NCBI RefSeq assembly: GCF_003364255.1
Contig: NZ_NXLR01000001.1
Span: 124,001-188,000 of the forward strand
Direction of reading: 5' to 3'
Source: Helicobacter marmotae
GTDB taxonomy: Bacteria > Campylobacterota > Campylobacteria > Campylobacterales > Helicobacteraceae
Length of the DNA: 64,000 nt
The notes under the pieces are model-generated. The model saw only the letters and a list, made by a program, of their open reading frames with translations, had not been told where the DNA came from and searched no databases. This document shows, piece after piece, positions 17,632-29,307 of this stretch (its first letter is position 1; every line of letters begins with the position of its first letter). A program made the translations under genes and the position numbers.

Positions 17632-20600
17632 TTAGGATTCTATAATTTTGATTTCTGCTTCCGTGAGATTGTAAAGTTTATAGACTAAATTATCAATTTC
17701 GGATTCTAAGTGCAAAGTATCGGTGGTGGGATCTTTTGCCTTGAGATTTAAAATCTCCTCCACTAGAATGATGATAGAATCTGCAATGCTTTGGTTTTGC
17801 TCGGTGATTTCGGGGAGTGGGATTTTGTTTGCTATTTCATTTGAAAAGTCCATTGAACGAATTGCTTTAGAAAAACAAAAGCGATAACAATACCAATTTA
17901 TTAATTTTGAGTGCAGAAGTCCTAAAATATATTTGTTTGAAATATTTTCTTTACAAATGATTTGAAAAATTGTATTAACAATTTGACGCTTATCACCATT
18001 GGGTGCGATAGTTGCTGTAAATTTTATATGCGGTGTTGGATTCTGTATGTGGGAGATAATGCGTTGCAAAAGAATGCTATTTGTTTCTATGTTAGATTTA
18101 TTATCTACAAAATCTTTACAAATATAACCTTTTATGCCCCTAATGGCATATCTTTGAATTTCTTTTCCGCCCAAAACTTCATAGGAATCTTTAATCTTTT
18201 GTGTTGAGATTTTACTTTGAAAGCCCCCCCCCCCCTAAAACATTCTGCAAAATCTAACAAGTTGTTTTTATGGTTTTTAATCTTTATTCCTATTTCTAAC
18301 TCTTCCTTACTTAAATTATTGGGGAAAAAATCAAACACCCCAATAAGCTTTTTGTCAATCACCATAGCTTCATTTTGCACTAAAGATTCTTGATTTTCTA
18401 ATTCAATATAAGGCTTATACGAAGAATCTTCCAAAAAATGCGTGATATAACTTTGTGTTATAACATCTTTTTGTCTAGCAAAAATCACCATTTCTAAAAG
18501 TACATAATCCCACGCTTTACCACAATCTAGCAGTAAATACATACTAGGGCTTATAAATTCTCGCACACCCTCCCATTTAGCGACATAATTAAGTGATTTA
18601 GGGACAATGAGAGTATTTATACCCTTTGATGTTAAGATTCTATCGCTTAAGTAGATAAATAAAGCAGCAGTGTTAGTTTGTGAAGTGTTATAAGACTTTT
18701 TATAAAGCTCCCTTTCTTTTGGGCTAAGCTCCACACCATATGGGGGATTCCCTATGACTAAGTCAAAGCCCACAAAGTCGCCAAAGGTGTCATTATCTTG
18801 TGTTTTTGTTGCTTTGCTAATGTTTGTTGTGGTGAGATTTAGTCTTGCTTGTTTTGCTTCATTGTTTCTTTTTGCCTTTTCTTGCTGGTCTTCAAAAGTC
18901 CTTAAATCCAGCACTTCAGGGAATTCAAACCGCCATTCAAAGGTCTGTTGATTTTTCAGATTCTCAATCTCAAGGTAAGCTTTATAAATTTCATTTAACA
19001 AATCCTGCCCCTTTTTATCTATAGGGCTTGGTTCTAGTTGGTCTAGCGGTGGTTGGAACCTATAACCTTTCCCTTGCTTGTTTTTATCTCTAATGATTTT
19101 TATCATCTCCATACCAAAGGACGTATCCATATCAAAGACTTCATCGCCATATTTTTCTACAAATGCTTTTAATTTCTTTTCTAAAGATTCCATAGTGAAA
19201 CTATTCTTTAATAGCGTGTCTTTAAAAAATGCCTTTAATTCTTTGATTTCTTTTTCTATCTCTTGTTTGTCGCCTAGCTTTTCTTTATAAGTTTGCACGA
19301 GGTGATTGTAGCGGAGCAATGTTTGTTTAAAATTTTGGCTAAATTGGGTATTTTGGTTTTTAAGCCACGCGAAGGTGTATTTTTCTGGATTCTGATTTTT
19401 ATCGTATTCAAATGTCGGAAAATGCGAAATCAAGCTATTCCCGCATTTGATATTAATATCAATATTTGGCAAAGTTTGGAGTTTGTGAATCTGCCCCTTA
19501 AAGCTATCCTCTAAATAATACGCGCTTTTAAGCAGCTCTATCCAAAGCCTTAGTCGCGCGATGTTGCAAGAGTTGGGGTTAATATCCACACCAAAAAGAT
19601 TATTTTCTATAATAGACTTTTTGAGGTTAAAAAGGGCGATTTGGATTTGATGATTTTGTGAATCTTTACTTTTTGGACGCTTATAAGCGAAATTTTCATC
19701 ACCATTTTTTAGATAAATCTCATCATCTTTAATCTCAAGTGCATAATCAAAGCTTAAAAGCCCGAGTTTATAGTAAATATAAACCATTTCATTGAGAGCA
19801 GAGACGAGAAAATGCCCGCTTCCCACAGCCGGATCGCAGATTTTAATGCTTTCTAAAAGTTTTATGTATTTGTTTGCAATGGCAGCCCTATCATCGCTCT
19901 CTCGTTTTTCATTTTGGATTTCATCTTTTATATCTGCTAGGGTTTTTGCATTCCATTTTGGATTTTGTGCGTTGAATTTATCAATGACCACCTTGCTTAG
20001 AGACTGCTTGCACATATAGCTTGTAATAAAATTTGGGGTATAAAAGCTTCCTTCTTTATAGCCATTAAGCTTTTCAAACATCGCCCCTAGCACGCTTGAG
20101 CTTATGAGCTTATCGCTTGAGCTTGAATCTACACTTTTGCCAAAGTCAAAACACTCCAAAAAGTCAAAAAGATAGGTTAGAAATTTCACTTTTTCGTCGT
20201 TTTTATATGCTGTTTGCGTGGTGGCAAAAGGGGAAATACTTAGCTCACTATCAAGTGTGCTTAATTCTAAAAGCTCTTTTTCATCTTTCATAAAAAGCGA
20301 AGAGTTGAGATATGGCAGGAAGTTAAAGCCCTTATCACTATCGCGATTTTCATAGGGCTTAGCTAACACCTCAAAGAAAAGGTGCTCTAAATATTGAAAA
20401 CTTGGAATCTTAGCAGAACGTAGGAATTCTAGGCTTTTATCAAAGTCGTTAAAATGCAATAAATTTGCTTCAATGAGTTTGAGAAACAAAATACGATTAA
20501 GATAGATGATTATATGGCTCATCGTTTTTTCAAAGAGCAAATCTTGGCTATCTTGGGGGTGATTTTGAGCAATTTTATCCCTTAAATGTTTAGCAAAGCT

Positions 20601-21401
20601 TTTATCTTGACTCTCATCAATGTGGATTAAAACCTTGTTCTTTATATTGCTCTCCTTCAAGCCTAAAATATATAAAAGTTCAAAATAAAATTTAGGATTG
20701 AGGGCGTTAGAATCTCTTCGCTGTTCTTTATGCAAAAAGTTGCGATTGAGGATTTGGCAGGCAGAGTGCAAATGCTTGTCATTCTGTAGGTCAAAGTATG
20801 CCCCCTGCAGAGAAATATTAAACATATCCCCCTCTAAATCCCCGCTAAACTCTGCATTTAGAATCTTGCCTATATCATCATAAAAATCTTTTTGGTTTTC
20901 TAGCACATTTTTCTTTTTAAGGTTTTGGTAGGCATCTTGGATTTTTTTATTTTTCTCAAAGTATCGCTTAAACTCATTACTTGTGAAGATATAAAACTGC
21001 GTGAAATTGGTGATGATGATGTATTTTAGGTTTGAGTTGGCATTTTCCCTCTCACGCAGATAGTATAAGATACACTCATGCAAAGCCTTGCAGTTAGGAT
21101 TATTTGGGCTAAACATCTCTTGCTTGTTCTCGGGCTTTTTAGCCTCTATGAGAACCTCAACATCCCCCTCTTTTAAAAGGGCTAAGTCAATCTCACTATT
21201 ACCCTTATGCTTATAGCCCGCATGTGCTTCAAAGCCCAAACCTTCTAAAAAGGGCTTTAAGTCATTGCTTATAATGGCTCTTTCGTTTTGGTTTTTATCC
21301 TCACCAAGCGCTTGCAAATATTCTGAAAGCAGCTCTTTAAATCTCTCTAGTCCATTACTGCTTGGAGCAAAGCCCTCAAGCCCAAGATTTTTAAACCTCA
21401 T
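17632..21401 (-). CDS. Type IIG restriction-modification enzyme, phase-variable, OFF (frameshifted)
   Basis: Two adjoining minus-strand frames (21401-18132, 1089 codons, and 18174-17632) form one gene broken at a 12-base G tract (18224-18235). The N-terminus has a PD-(D/E)xK-like nuclease pattern (SEIDLALL, LIEAKK, about residues 69-89). Adenine methyltransferase motif I DPAVGSGHF is near 523 and motif IV NPPYG near 885. The C-terminal target-recognition part lies after the tract (GGKEIQRYAIRG, ENISNKYILGLLHS). With 12 G the enzyme stops 35 residues past the tract and lacks most of this part. A tract of 13 or 10 restores a frame of about 1255 residues. Loss of the recognition domain should abolish specific activity. 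Confidence 0.88.
18224..18235. repeat. C12 tract (G12 in coding strand) in type IIG RM gene
   Basis: Twelve C on the plus strand inside the restriction-modification gene. It is read as AGG GGG GGG GGG GCT in the upstream frame. The downstream frame (GGC TTT CAA AGT, continuing into KISTQKIKDSYEVLGGKE) needs 10 or 13 G. This is a classical slipped-strand contingency locus. Confidence 0.9.
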
Positions 21402-21586
21402 AATATGCCTTTAGTGAAAAATATAAGAATTTCATACCAATCCTTTATCCCAATCTAGTATAAATATCTCTAAAACTAGAATCTGCCATCTCTACTTTGT
21501 TTGCTTAAAGCAATGGTATTTGTTTGCAAAAATGAGACCATTTCAAGCAACAAAATGGACATAGGCTGGGCTTTAATCATTGCTTC

Positions 21587-23476
21587 TCACAACTCCGTTT
21601 TTAGCACCGCGCCATTTGCCGCATTACTCACCAAAAGGGCATATCTTTTAAGCCATTTGCTTTGAATGTCTTTTTTAATGGGCTTCCAGCGCGCTCTTCT
21701 CTCCTCCAAAGTCTTAGCATCTACTAGTAATTCCAAGCTCCCCTTGCTTACAGAAATGGCGATTCTATCGCCGTCTTCAACAAGCGCGATTAGCCCACCC
21801 TCTGCTGCTTCTGGGCTCACATGCCCAATGCAGCCCCCTCTTGTCGCCCCGCTAAAGCGCCCATCGGTAATAAGCGCCACGCATTCACCAAGCCCCATCC
21901 CCATAATAAGGCTCGTGGGGCTTAGCATTTCCTGCATTCCCGGACCGCCCTTTGGACCCTCATAGCGAATCACCACAACATTCCCCGCTTTTACCTTGCC
22001 TCCAGCAATGCCCTTTAACGCCTCATCTTGTGAATTAAAGCACGCAGCCACGCCCTCAAATTCTTTCATGGATTCTGCTACGGCAGCGACTTTAAGCACC
22101 GCACCCTCTTTGGCGAGATTGCCATAGAGGATTTTTAGCCCGCCTGCTTGAGAATAGGCATTTTCATTATGACGGATAATTTGTGAATCCACAATTTCCG
22201 CCCCTGCGATTCGCTCACCCAAAGTCTCCCCTGTAATCGTCAAAGCATCAAGGTAGAGAATGCCATTAGATTCATTGGTTCTATTGCTGTCCTCATTAGA
22301 CTCACTAGACCCATTAAAAATTCTAGTATTTGTGCTATGCCTTGAAATGTCGCTCTCTTGCGTGAGATTTGAATGTTGTGCAAGATTTGGCGAAGGGAGT
22401 TTGCTAGACGCAAATGACCGAGTCAAATCGCCGCACTCATTTAAAGATTGCGTAAGAGACGCATTTCTCTTGGAGACTTCTTTCATTACGGCTGAAACTC
22501 CGCCCGCCCTATTAATATCCTCCATATGCACACTACTTAAAGCCGGAGCGATTTTAGCAATATGTGCTACTTGACTTGCAATGGCATTGATATTTTCAAG
22601 CTTAAAGGGCACTTCTGCTTCTTTAGCAATAGCTAGCATATGCAAAATCGTATTGGTGCTGCCACCCATTGCCATATCCACCACAAAGGCATTATGCACC
22701 GCTTTGGCATTTAAGATATTGCGAAATCTGAATTGCTCACTCTTAGCCTCATCTAAGGCAATCTCCACGATTCTGCGCGCGGCTTTTCTTAATAACTCCT
22801 CGCGCTCTTTGCTCAAAGCGGGGATAGTGCCATTCCCCTCTAATGCCACGCCCATAGCCTCACAAAGCGTATTCATAGAATTAGCAGTAAACATTCCGCT
22901 ACAGCTCCCTCCACCCGGGCAGGCTTTGCATTCTATTTCATATAATCTTTCCTCGCTAATCTTCCCCTCATTAAATGCCCCCACCGCTTCAAAAGCAGAA
23001 TTTAAGTCTAAAATCGTGCCATCTTCAAGCTTGCCTGCCCTCATAGGACCACCGCTTACAAAGATTGTAGGCACATTCACGCGTAATGCCCCCATAAGCA
23101 TACCGGGCACGATTTTATCGCAATTAGGGATACAAATCATCGCATCTAAGGCATGAGCGTTCATCACAGATTCTATGCAGTCTGCTATCAGCTCTCTACT
23201 AGGCAGAGAATAGAGCATACCGCTATGCCCCATAGCAATGCCATCATCTATGCCTATGGTATTAAACTCAAAAGGCACACCCCCAGCGGCTCTTATCTCA
23301 TCTTTAATAATTTGGGCATATTTGTTTAAGAAAAAATGCCCCGGGATAATATCTATATAGCTATTTGCCACGCCGATAAAAGGCTTATTAAAATCTTCAT
23401 CTTGTAATCCCGTAGCACGTAATAAACTCCTATGTGGGGCTCTTTGATAGCCTTTTTTAATCATATCACTTCGCAT
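21587..23476 (-). CDS. ilvD: Dihydroxy-acid dehydratase with an internal extra segment
   Basis: 629 residues. It covers the whole IlvD family, with iron-sulfur ligand regions CDKIVPGML (about 119) and [15 protein letters not shown] (about 186) and the C-terminal [14 protein letters not shown] (about 540). It makes 2-oxo acids for valine and isoleucine synthesis. The family is normally about 555-560 residues. The surplus is a Ser/Asn/Thr-rich stretch at about residues 338-406 (DNA 22259-22465), between [11 protein letters not shown] and [10 protein letters not shown]. The frame is kept, so the enzyme may still work with the segment as a surface loop. Confidence 0.92.
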   Translation of the reverse strand: MRSDMIKKGYQRAPHRSLLRATGLQDEDFNKPFIGVANSYIDIIPGHFFLNKYAQIIKDEIRAAGGVPFEFNTIGIDDGIAMGHSGMLYSLPSRELIADCIESVMNAHALDAMICIPNCDKIVPGMLMGALRVNVPTIFVSGGPMRAGKLEDGTILDLNSAFEAVGAFNEGKISEERLYEIECKACPGGGSCSGMFTANSMNTLCEAMGVALEGNGTIPALSKEREELLRKAARRIVEIALDEAKSEQFRFRNILNAKAVHNAFVVDMAMGGSTNTILHMLAIAKEAEVPFKLENINAIASQVAHIAKIAPALSSVHMEDINRAGGVSAVMKEVSKRNASLTQSLNECGDLTRSFASSKLPSPNLAQHSNLTQESDISRHSTNTRIFNGSSESNEDSNRTNESNGILYLDALTITGETLGERIAGAEIVDSQIIRHNENAYSQAGGLKILYGNLAKEGAVLKVAAVAESMKEFEGVAACFNSQDEALKGIAGGKVKAGNVVVIRYEGPKGGPGMQEMLSPTSLIMGMGLGECVALITDGRFSGATRGGCIGHVSPEAAEGGLIALVEDGDRIAISVSKGSLELLVDAKTLEERRARWKPIKKDIQSKWLKRYALLVSNAANGAVLKTEL

Positions 23477-23499
23477 AATCTCTCCTTGTTGTAAGCTAT

Positions 23500-24882
23500 T
23501 TAGTCAAAAAGTAATTGTATGAGATTCTCATCGCTAAAGAATTTTGCACACATTGCTATAAGTATCACAATGGTAATGAACGGGGCGATATAACGCATAA
23601 TGCCATACCAGAGGGCAAACATCGCCGGAGTAAAAAAGCTTTGAGTGAAGTTACGCAAATTGCCTTTAGGCACTACCCAGCCTATGAAAATCACAGCCAA
23701 AAGCCCGCCTAAAGTCATAATGATATTTGCTGATAAAAACTCCACTATATCCATAAGAGACTTGCCCTTGAAGCTAAGAATCTCACTTAAAGGAGTGCAA
23801 ATAGAGGCGATAATAAGCTCGCCTAAAGCCAAAGTAGCCAGCACTATGCTCCAAGTAGCCCTAGCCCTACTCCAGCCTAAACTCTCACTCACATACATCA
23901 CCGCAGGCTCAAGCAAGGAAATCGCTGAAGTAATGCCCGCAAAGCTAAAGGCTAAGAGGAATAAAAAGGCGATAACATTGCCTAAGATTCCAAGGTGGGA
24001 GAGCATAACAGGCAAGGTTTTAAAGATAAGCCCCACGCCCTCGCCCACTGCGCCATCATATTCATACACAAATGTGAAAATCATAAGCCCAGCCATAATG
24101 GCAATCACTACGCCTGAGAGCACTATCCACAGCGCGCTTTTAAGGAGGTTTTGATTATCTTGTGAGGAGGCGGCATAAGTGATGATAATCCCCACACCAA
24201 GCGAGAGAGAGAAAAATACTTGCCCTAAAGAATTAATAAACACATCAGGTTGCAATGCCTTTTTGACCCCTTCAATATCAAAACTTAGCATAAAGTTTAA
24301 GGCTTTGGGGAAAGATTCCATACTCATAGCATAAAGTAGCAAGCCAAAAAAGATAATAAAAAGTAAGGGAGTTAGGATAAGATTTAGCATTTCAATGCCC
24401 TTTTTCACTCCGCGTGAAATCACCCAGCCACTCACAAGCATTACAAATATAAACCCCAGATTCTGCTCTAAAAATCCTTGCGTATAAAGATGGGTAAAGA
24501 TGGCATTTGAGCTCTCCATATCTGTAGGGAGGCTAAAGCTTACCTTGCAAAGATAATAAAACACCCAACCTAGCACAATAGCATAAAATGAGAGGATAAT
24601 AGGACCACCAATAAGACTAAGCCCCGCATATTTCCATTTTTTACAGCTAGAAGGAGCTAGCGCTTCATAGCTTTTAAAGGCATTTGCCTTGCCCTTATTG
24701 CCAATAAGCATTTCGCCTATAAGCATAGCAATACCCACAAAGAGGGCTAAAAATAAATAAAACAATACAAATGCCCCGCCGCCATTTTCCCCCGCGATAT
24801 AAGGGAAACGCCAGATATGTCCTAAGCCAATAGAGCTTCCAAGTGCAGCGAGTATAAAGCCGATTTTGCTAAAATTGTTCAT
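23500..24882 (-). CDS. SNF-family sodium-dependent symporter
   Basis: 460 residues with about 11-12 membrane segments. The N-terminal signature [20 protein letters not shown] (residues about 15-34) is typical of the bacterial neurotransmitter:sodium symporter (LeuT/SNF) family. It should take up an amino acid or related amine with sodium across the inner membrane. The substrate is not deducible. It lies 23 bases before ilvD on the same strand. Confidence 0.9.
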   Translation of the reverse strand: MNNFSKIGFILAALGSSIGLGHIWRFPYIAGENGGGAFVLFYLFLALFVGIAMLIGEMLIGNKGKANAFKSYEALAPSSCKKWKYAGLSLIGGPIILSFYAIVLGWVFYYLCKVSFSLPTDMESSNAIFTHLYTQGFLEQNLGFIFVMLVSGWVISRGVKKGIEMLNLILTPLLFIIFFGLLLYAMSMESFPKALNFMLSFDIEGVKKALQPDVFINSLGQVFFSLSLGVGIIITYAASSQDNQNLLKSALWIVLSGVVIAIMAGLMIFTFVYEYDGAVGEGVGLIFKTLPVMLSHLGILGNVIAFLFLLAFSFAGITSAISLLEPAVMYVSESLGWSRARATWSIVLATLALGELIIASICTPLSEILSFKGKSLMDIVEFLSANIIMTLGGLLAVIFIGWVVPKGNLRNFTQSFFTPAMFALWYGIMRYIAPFITIVILIAMCAKFFSDENLIQLLFD

Positions 24883-24949
24883 TATGAGCCTTTAGAGGAA
24901 GTGATAAAGGCATATTGTACTGATTTTTGCTTACAATATGCTCACAAAC

Positions 24950-25330
24950 TCACCGATAAATGACAAACTGCCTCATACCAAAGTTAAACACAAAAGCTAC
25001 ACCGGTGGATAGAATCTTGCTTAACATCTCATGTAGCCCTAGCCATTCCACACACACAAACAACACACCCATATCAATAAGCAGCCCCCCAAAGCTCACC
25101 AAATAAACAAGCATGCTTTCTTTCAAAAGGGAATGCCCTGAATCTTTAAAAATAAACATCTTCGCAAAGGCAAAATTCCACAAAGTGGCTAGCACAAAGC
25201 TTAAAAACCCTGCAAAAAGATAATACAAACCAAAAACGCTAAAAAGGATAAAAAAGATAAGCCAATTAATACAAGCAGCACTCCCACCTACAAAAAGATA
25301 TTTCACAAAATTATAATAATATGGCTTCAT
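24950..25330 (-). CDS. GtrA-like membrane protein
   Basis: 126 residues with four membrane helices and the GtrA-family pattern (FVKYLFVGGSAACINWLIFF at the start, NFAFAKMFIFKDSG near the middle, KILSTGVAFVFNFGMRQF at the end). GtrA proteins are linked to translocation of polyprenyl-phosphate sugars and usually accompany a GtrB-like GT2 enzyme. Such an enzyme is encoded upstream at 32056-32864, and two polytopic proteins of the glycan set lie between. The placement supports a role in surface glycosylation. Confidence 0.82.
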   Translation of the reverse strand: MKPYYYNFVKYLFVGGSAACINWLIFFILFSVFGLYYLFAGFLSFVLATLWNFAFAKMFIFKDSGHSLLKESMLVYLVSFGGLLIDMGVLFVCVEWLGLHEMLSKILSTGVAFVFNFGMRQFVIYR

Positions 25331-25347
25331 TTTAGCCTCTAACTCCC

Positions 25348-27588
25348 TTAAAATGTATATCGTAAGCCCAAATTCGCACCAAACACATGCGTATCTGGCA
25401 AATAGCCTATATATTCTGCACCAAGAAACATAAAAGTTTTTTCGCTTAGGGCATATTTCGTGCCAAGATTAAATGCTATGCTATGGGCATTTTTATAATC
25501 ATAAAAATTCGTTTGCTCTGCGCCATTAGCGACCATATTAAGGCTCATTACCTTAGCGCTATTGTATGCTAAGAAAGCATAGCCAAGATGATAGAAAAAC
25601 TCTGAACTTTGCTTTTGCACTCCACCCCTTATGCCTAAATTTGCATAAATATGATAGCTATCGCTTGCCTCTCTATTGGTAGAAATAACGGCTTGAGATT
25701 GAGCTTCACCTAGCATATATGAATGATACTTCACCCCCACATAAGGGATAATCTCACCTCTTTTTAACTTCAAACCATAGCCAAGATTTGAACCCACACT
25801 TAAAAGATAGGCATTATATTTTGATTCCAGCTTAATGCCTGAGCCAACGCCATCTAAGCTCCCGCTCTCACTAAAGGTATGGCTAGCAAAATAAAGGGTA
25901 TTAAAAAGATAGATATTTCTTTTATATGTATCACTTAATGTTAGACGATGAGCCAATCCGCCATAAAAGCTAGTGCTTTCACTTGAGATAGAAGTCCAAT
26001 CATCTCTTAGTGTGCTAGAACCATAGATATACCCTCCATAAATATGCGCTTTCGCATTAGCCTTGCTTATAATATCAACGCCTATATTCACACCACCCAT
26101 AAAGCCTGAACCTAAAGTTTGGCTTAATACTCCTCCTCCATGCGTATGGATATGCACATTTGAGGCACTATCACTGATATTTTGAGCGAGTTTCTCTATA
26201 ATCCCTGCGGTGATAAATGGCTGCATAAGGCTACTTGCTTGCTGAGATTGGACATCACTTAGCATAGAGCTTAACTCCATATAATTAAGCTCGGTATAGA
26301 CATTTGTCGCAGATTCTAAGATATGCAATATCCCTGCGGCATTCGCCCCAAGATCTTGGCTAAATTCATCTATGGCAGCTTGGTTTTTAACCACATTCAA
26401 AGTCCCCGCAAGATAGCTGCCTGTTGCAAAATCTGTAGCCCCTAGCACTTCTATATCACTATCTTGTATGCCCGTGATTGTGCCTGTAATGAGCTTGTGA
26501 TCACCTATATCTGCTCCCCTCATATCTACCTGTACTCGCCCATTAGTGTTTGTCAAATTCCCTTTGAGCTGCCCCATAGTGCCATTATATGCACCCAATG
26601 TAAGTGTGCTCCCGCTTTTATTCTCAAAGCCTCCCTTGACTTCAAGAACGCTCCCATAGAGATTCACCTCTGAATGTCGCGCATTATAAATAGCACCACT
26701 TTGATATTTATCTCCCCCTTGCTCTGATACAAACTTCCCCTCTACTATCATCTTTGAACCCTGCAGTACAAGGCTACCTCCCCCGCCAAAAGAGGGATCA
26801 AAGACATTATATCCCCCTCCTACAGAGCCTGAAGTATCCACCGCATTATCTGTTTGCCCGCCATTATAAAAATTCTTACTCACCTCCACTTGAGCATTTC
26901 TCACCACAAAGCTTGAAATAGTATTTTGAGTAACGCGCGTAGGATAGCCTACATTATACACATCGCCTTGTAGCTGGATATTCCCTCCATTGCTACTCAG
27001 TGAATGCTCAAAACGAATAGCCCCATTGCTTGCCTCTACTTTTAAAGACGCACCTTGCTCTAGGCTTATATCACCACCATTGATAAAATAAAGCATATTT
27101 TGAAAGTCTGCTTTTGCATTCTTGGCAATATATATGTGCGCACCTTTATTAATCTTCACCTTAGATTTTGCTCCATACTCGCTCCCTTGTGCGGTTGAGA
27201 GCGTAGTAGCATTTAAGATAACATGCAAGGCTGAGCCCTCATTAATGTAAGTAGAGCTAGATTCATTAAAAGCTAAAGTGTGGTGATTAAGCAATGCCAC
27301 TAAAGCCTGTTTATCCAAGCTAAGAGCGCCATTTATGTTTATATGCGTAGTGTTGTTATTGGCATTTAATGTCCAGTTTGCACCATTTGCCCCGATGATG
27401 GAGAGCCTATTAATACTAAAAGATGTTTGCGCGCCATTGCCAGCTCTAGCTATGCTCCTATCGCTGCGGTTTTCACCTTGATGGAGCACAATAAAGCTAG
27501 GCAAAGAGCTAAAATCATAGCCCCCTAAGCCCCGCATAAGCACAATAAATAGCACCCAATACCTCATACAATACCTTACATTTATCAT
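25348..27588 (-). CDS. Autotransporter with C-terminal beta-barrel
   Basis: 746 residues. A hydrophobic N-terminal signal is followed by a passenger rich in Gly/Asn/Ser beta-helix repeats (about 45-430; stretches such as NNTTHININGALSLDK and GGNIQLQGDVYNVG). A C-terminal barrel of about 270 residues ends in the outer-membrane signature LRYTF. It is of the type V secreted or surface-exposed family common in Helicobacter. No catalytic motif is visible in the passenger. A second ATG at 27567 has a better AAGG site and gives a more normal signal peptide. Upstream neighbours are glycan genes, so the passenger may be glycosylated; that is inference. Confidence 0.85.
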   Translation of the reverse strand: MINVRYCMRYWVLFIVLMRGLGGYDFSSLPSFIVLHQGENRSDRSIARAGNGAQTSFSINRLSIIGANGANWTLNANNNTTHININGALSLDKQALVALLNHHTLAFNESSSTYINEGSALHVILNATTLSTAQGSEYGAKSKVKINKGAHIYIAKNAKADFQNMLYFINGGDISLEQGASLKVEASNGAIRFEHSLSSNGGNIQLQGDVYNVGYPTRVTQNTISSFVVRNAQVEVSKNFYNGGQTDNAVDTSGSVGGGYNVFDPSFGGGGSLVLQGSKMIVEGKFVSEQGGDKYQSGAIYNARHSEVNLYGSVLEVKGGFENKSGSTLTLGAYNGTMGQLKGNLTNTNGRVQVDMRGADIGDHKLITGTITGIQDSDIEVLGATDFATGSYLAGTLNVVKNQAAIDEFSQDLGANAAGILHILESATNVYTELNYMELSSMLSDVQSQQASSLMQPFITAGIIEKLAQNISDSASNVHIHTHGGGVLSQTLGSGFMGGVNIGVDIISKANAKAHIYGGYIYGSSTLRDDWTSISSESTSFYGGLAHRLTLSDTYKRNIYLFNTLYFASHTFSESGSLDGVGSGIKLESKYNAYLLSVGSNLGYGLKLKRGEIIPYVGVKYHSYMLGEAQSQAVISTNREASDSYHIYANLGIRGGVQKQSSEFFYHLGYAFLAYNSAKVMSLNMVANGAEQTNFYDYKNAHSIAFNLGTKYALSEKTFMFLGAEYIGYLPDTHVFGANLGLRYTF

Positions 27589-27639
27589 TTTGCTTGTCTT
27601 ATAAAAGCAAATTATATGCTATGCTCTATAAGTCTTATA

Positions 27640-29298
27640 TTAATTGAGTGGAGTATCTGCCTCAAAGCGCACTTTAAGGGGCTTATCAATAATGCCATAA
27701 TGCTTTAAAGTATGGGCAAAACCTTCAAAAAACCAGCCCTCCCACCTCCAGTGAGGAAATTTAGCCGGGATAACAATACTTAGGCTTTGCTTGCCACTCT
27801 CTGCTGCTACTTGAGCTTCCTTTACCCATGATTTTGCATATTCTCTATGGTAGAGATAAGCGCTCCTTGGACGTTCTTTATAAGGCTCAAAAGGATGTAA
27901 AAATGCAAAAAATGCCATAAAACTAAGGAGCACTAAAACTTTGGGGGGAATGAGCAGTGTATCATCACCTTTAGTGGAAGCACCAACTACCGAAGAATTG
28001 CCACTTGAAATGCTAGGGTTATTATCAGCTCTTGCGGGAGCGGGAGCGACTGAAGCATCTCGCTTAGAATCACTAGAAACTCTGCCACTATTGCCATCAC
28101 GAACCCCTGCAAGGGGTGAAGCATCTCTTTTAGCATAACTCATTAATACTAAAGCCAAAAGCAAGCACATCGCCCATAAAAAGCATAACATCAAGCCACT
28201 CATCAAATAATACTTCGCCCCACATTTTGACACAAGCAAAGTATAAAGACATATCAAGCACACAAGATAACTAAGAATCATCCAAACAATGTCCCTTAAA
28301 GGCTTATACACATAAGCCCTATAAATGGCTAAAGCCACCACCATAGCAAACAACGCATAGAATCCATCGCGTAGAATTTTAAGGCTTTTATACATATAGC
28401 CTACCCCAAAGCTAAGGCTAAAGCTTCCGCAATACTCTGCCCTGCCTGAGTGCATATCATAATATGCCGCCACAATCCATAAAATCACGCAAATAAAGCA
28501 TATAAGCCCATATAATCCTAAATCATAAAGCAAAAAGTGCCCAAAGCCCATTTTTGCACGTTTAAAAAGTATAAATAATAAGAGCTCAATACATAAACTT
28601 ACGCCACAAAAGCAAGCAAGGAGCAAACTCGCACTTGTTATGGAAAATTGTGCTAAATAGAGGAGTGTTATGCCCCCCCCCCCCGCTAAGAGATAAAGAG
28701 AGGAACTGGGCTTTTGCATAAACTGCGGAGCTTTAGCTAAACCCATACGCACAGCCTGCAAATACACCACCAAGCAAAGCAAGCATAAGTTGAGTGCATT
28801 TGGCAAGATATAAAAGCCAATGAGCGTTAAAATATAGCCCATACCCTCAGCTTCTAAATCTGCAGGCAAAAATAAGGGCATAACACTCGCCTTAGTCGCA
28901 CAAAACCCTCCCACCACAAAAATAGAAGTAAGAAACAAGCCCAAAACCCTACTTTGTGTGATAGCACCAAGCAAGCAATATACACAAAAGCACAGCACAC
29001 AAAGCCCTGTGCTTAAAACAAGCGCACTCCCCAAAGTGAGTGAATCCACAAAGTCTAACCCAAAAAGAGGCATAAGCACATATACACTAAAAATGCCTAT
29101 GCCTGTATGAATATATGGTGGAAGCAAACGTGCAGGGATCCAAGAGTACGCCACCGGTTTAAGCGAGCCATACGCGCTTAAAAGCACCCAATCATCGCCC
29201 CAAAAAGGCACAATAGGATAAATAAGGGTAAAAAAGCACATAAATAGCATAAAAAGCAAGGCAAAATATACACCTACAAGCCTTATATTCCTTCTCAT
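27640..29298 (-). CDS. Polytopic membrane protein, GT-C-like, phase-variable, in frame
   Basis: 552 residues with about 10-12 membrane helices and an early acidic motif (FWGDDW, residue 32-37) in the first external loop, as in lipid-linked-sugar (GT-C type) glycosyltransferases. A G12 tract encodes Gly 206-209 and is in frame here, so the gene is ON. A hydrophilic Ser/Asn/Asp-rich insert (about 389-450) lies between two membrane helices and its DNA resembles family-A repeats. AAGGAGG precedes the ATG. Glycosyl transfer is likely but the donor and acceptor are unknown. Confidence 0.7.
   Translation of the reverse strand: MRRNIRLVGVYFALLFMLFMCFFTLIYPIVPFWGDDWVLLSAYGSLKPVAYSWIPARLLPPYIHTGIGIFSVYVLMPLFGLDFVDSLTLGSALVLSTGLCVLCFCVYCLLGAITQSRVLGLFLTSIFVVGGFCATKASVMPLFLPADLEAEGMGYILTLIGFYILPNALNLCLLCLVVYLQAVRMGLAKAPQFMQKPSSSLYLLAGGGGITLLYLAQFSITSASLLLACFCGVSLCIELLLFILFKRAKMGFGHFLLYDLGLYGLICFICVILWIVAAYYDMHSGRAEYCGSFSLSFGVGYMYKSLKILRDGFYALFAMVVALAIYRAYVYKPLRDIVWMILSYLVCLICLYTLLVSKCGAKYYLMSGLMLCFLWAMCLLLALVLMSYAKRDASPLAGVRDGNSGRVSSDSKRDASVAPAPARADNNPSISSGNSSVVGASTKGDDTLLIPPKVLVLLSFMAFFAFLHPFEPYKERPRSAYLYHREYAKSWVKEAQVAAESGKQSLSIVIPAKFPHWRWEGWFFEGFAHTLKHYGIIDKPLKVRFEADTPLN
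28673..28684. repeat. C12 tract (G12 coding) in GT-C-like gene
   Basis: Twelve C on the plus strand. Read on the minus strand as GCG GGG GGG GGG GGC, encoding Ala-Gly-Gly-Gly-Gly, in frame with both flanks. A change of one base would truncate the protein near residue 210. Confidence 0.9.
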
Positions 29299-29307
29299 AC
29301 TTCCTCC

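Noticed and set aside
22581-23156. Plus-strand frame of 191 codons within ilvD
   Set aside because: Antisense shadow of a strongly conserved gene; no start signal.
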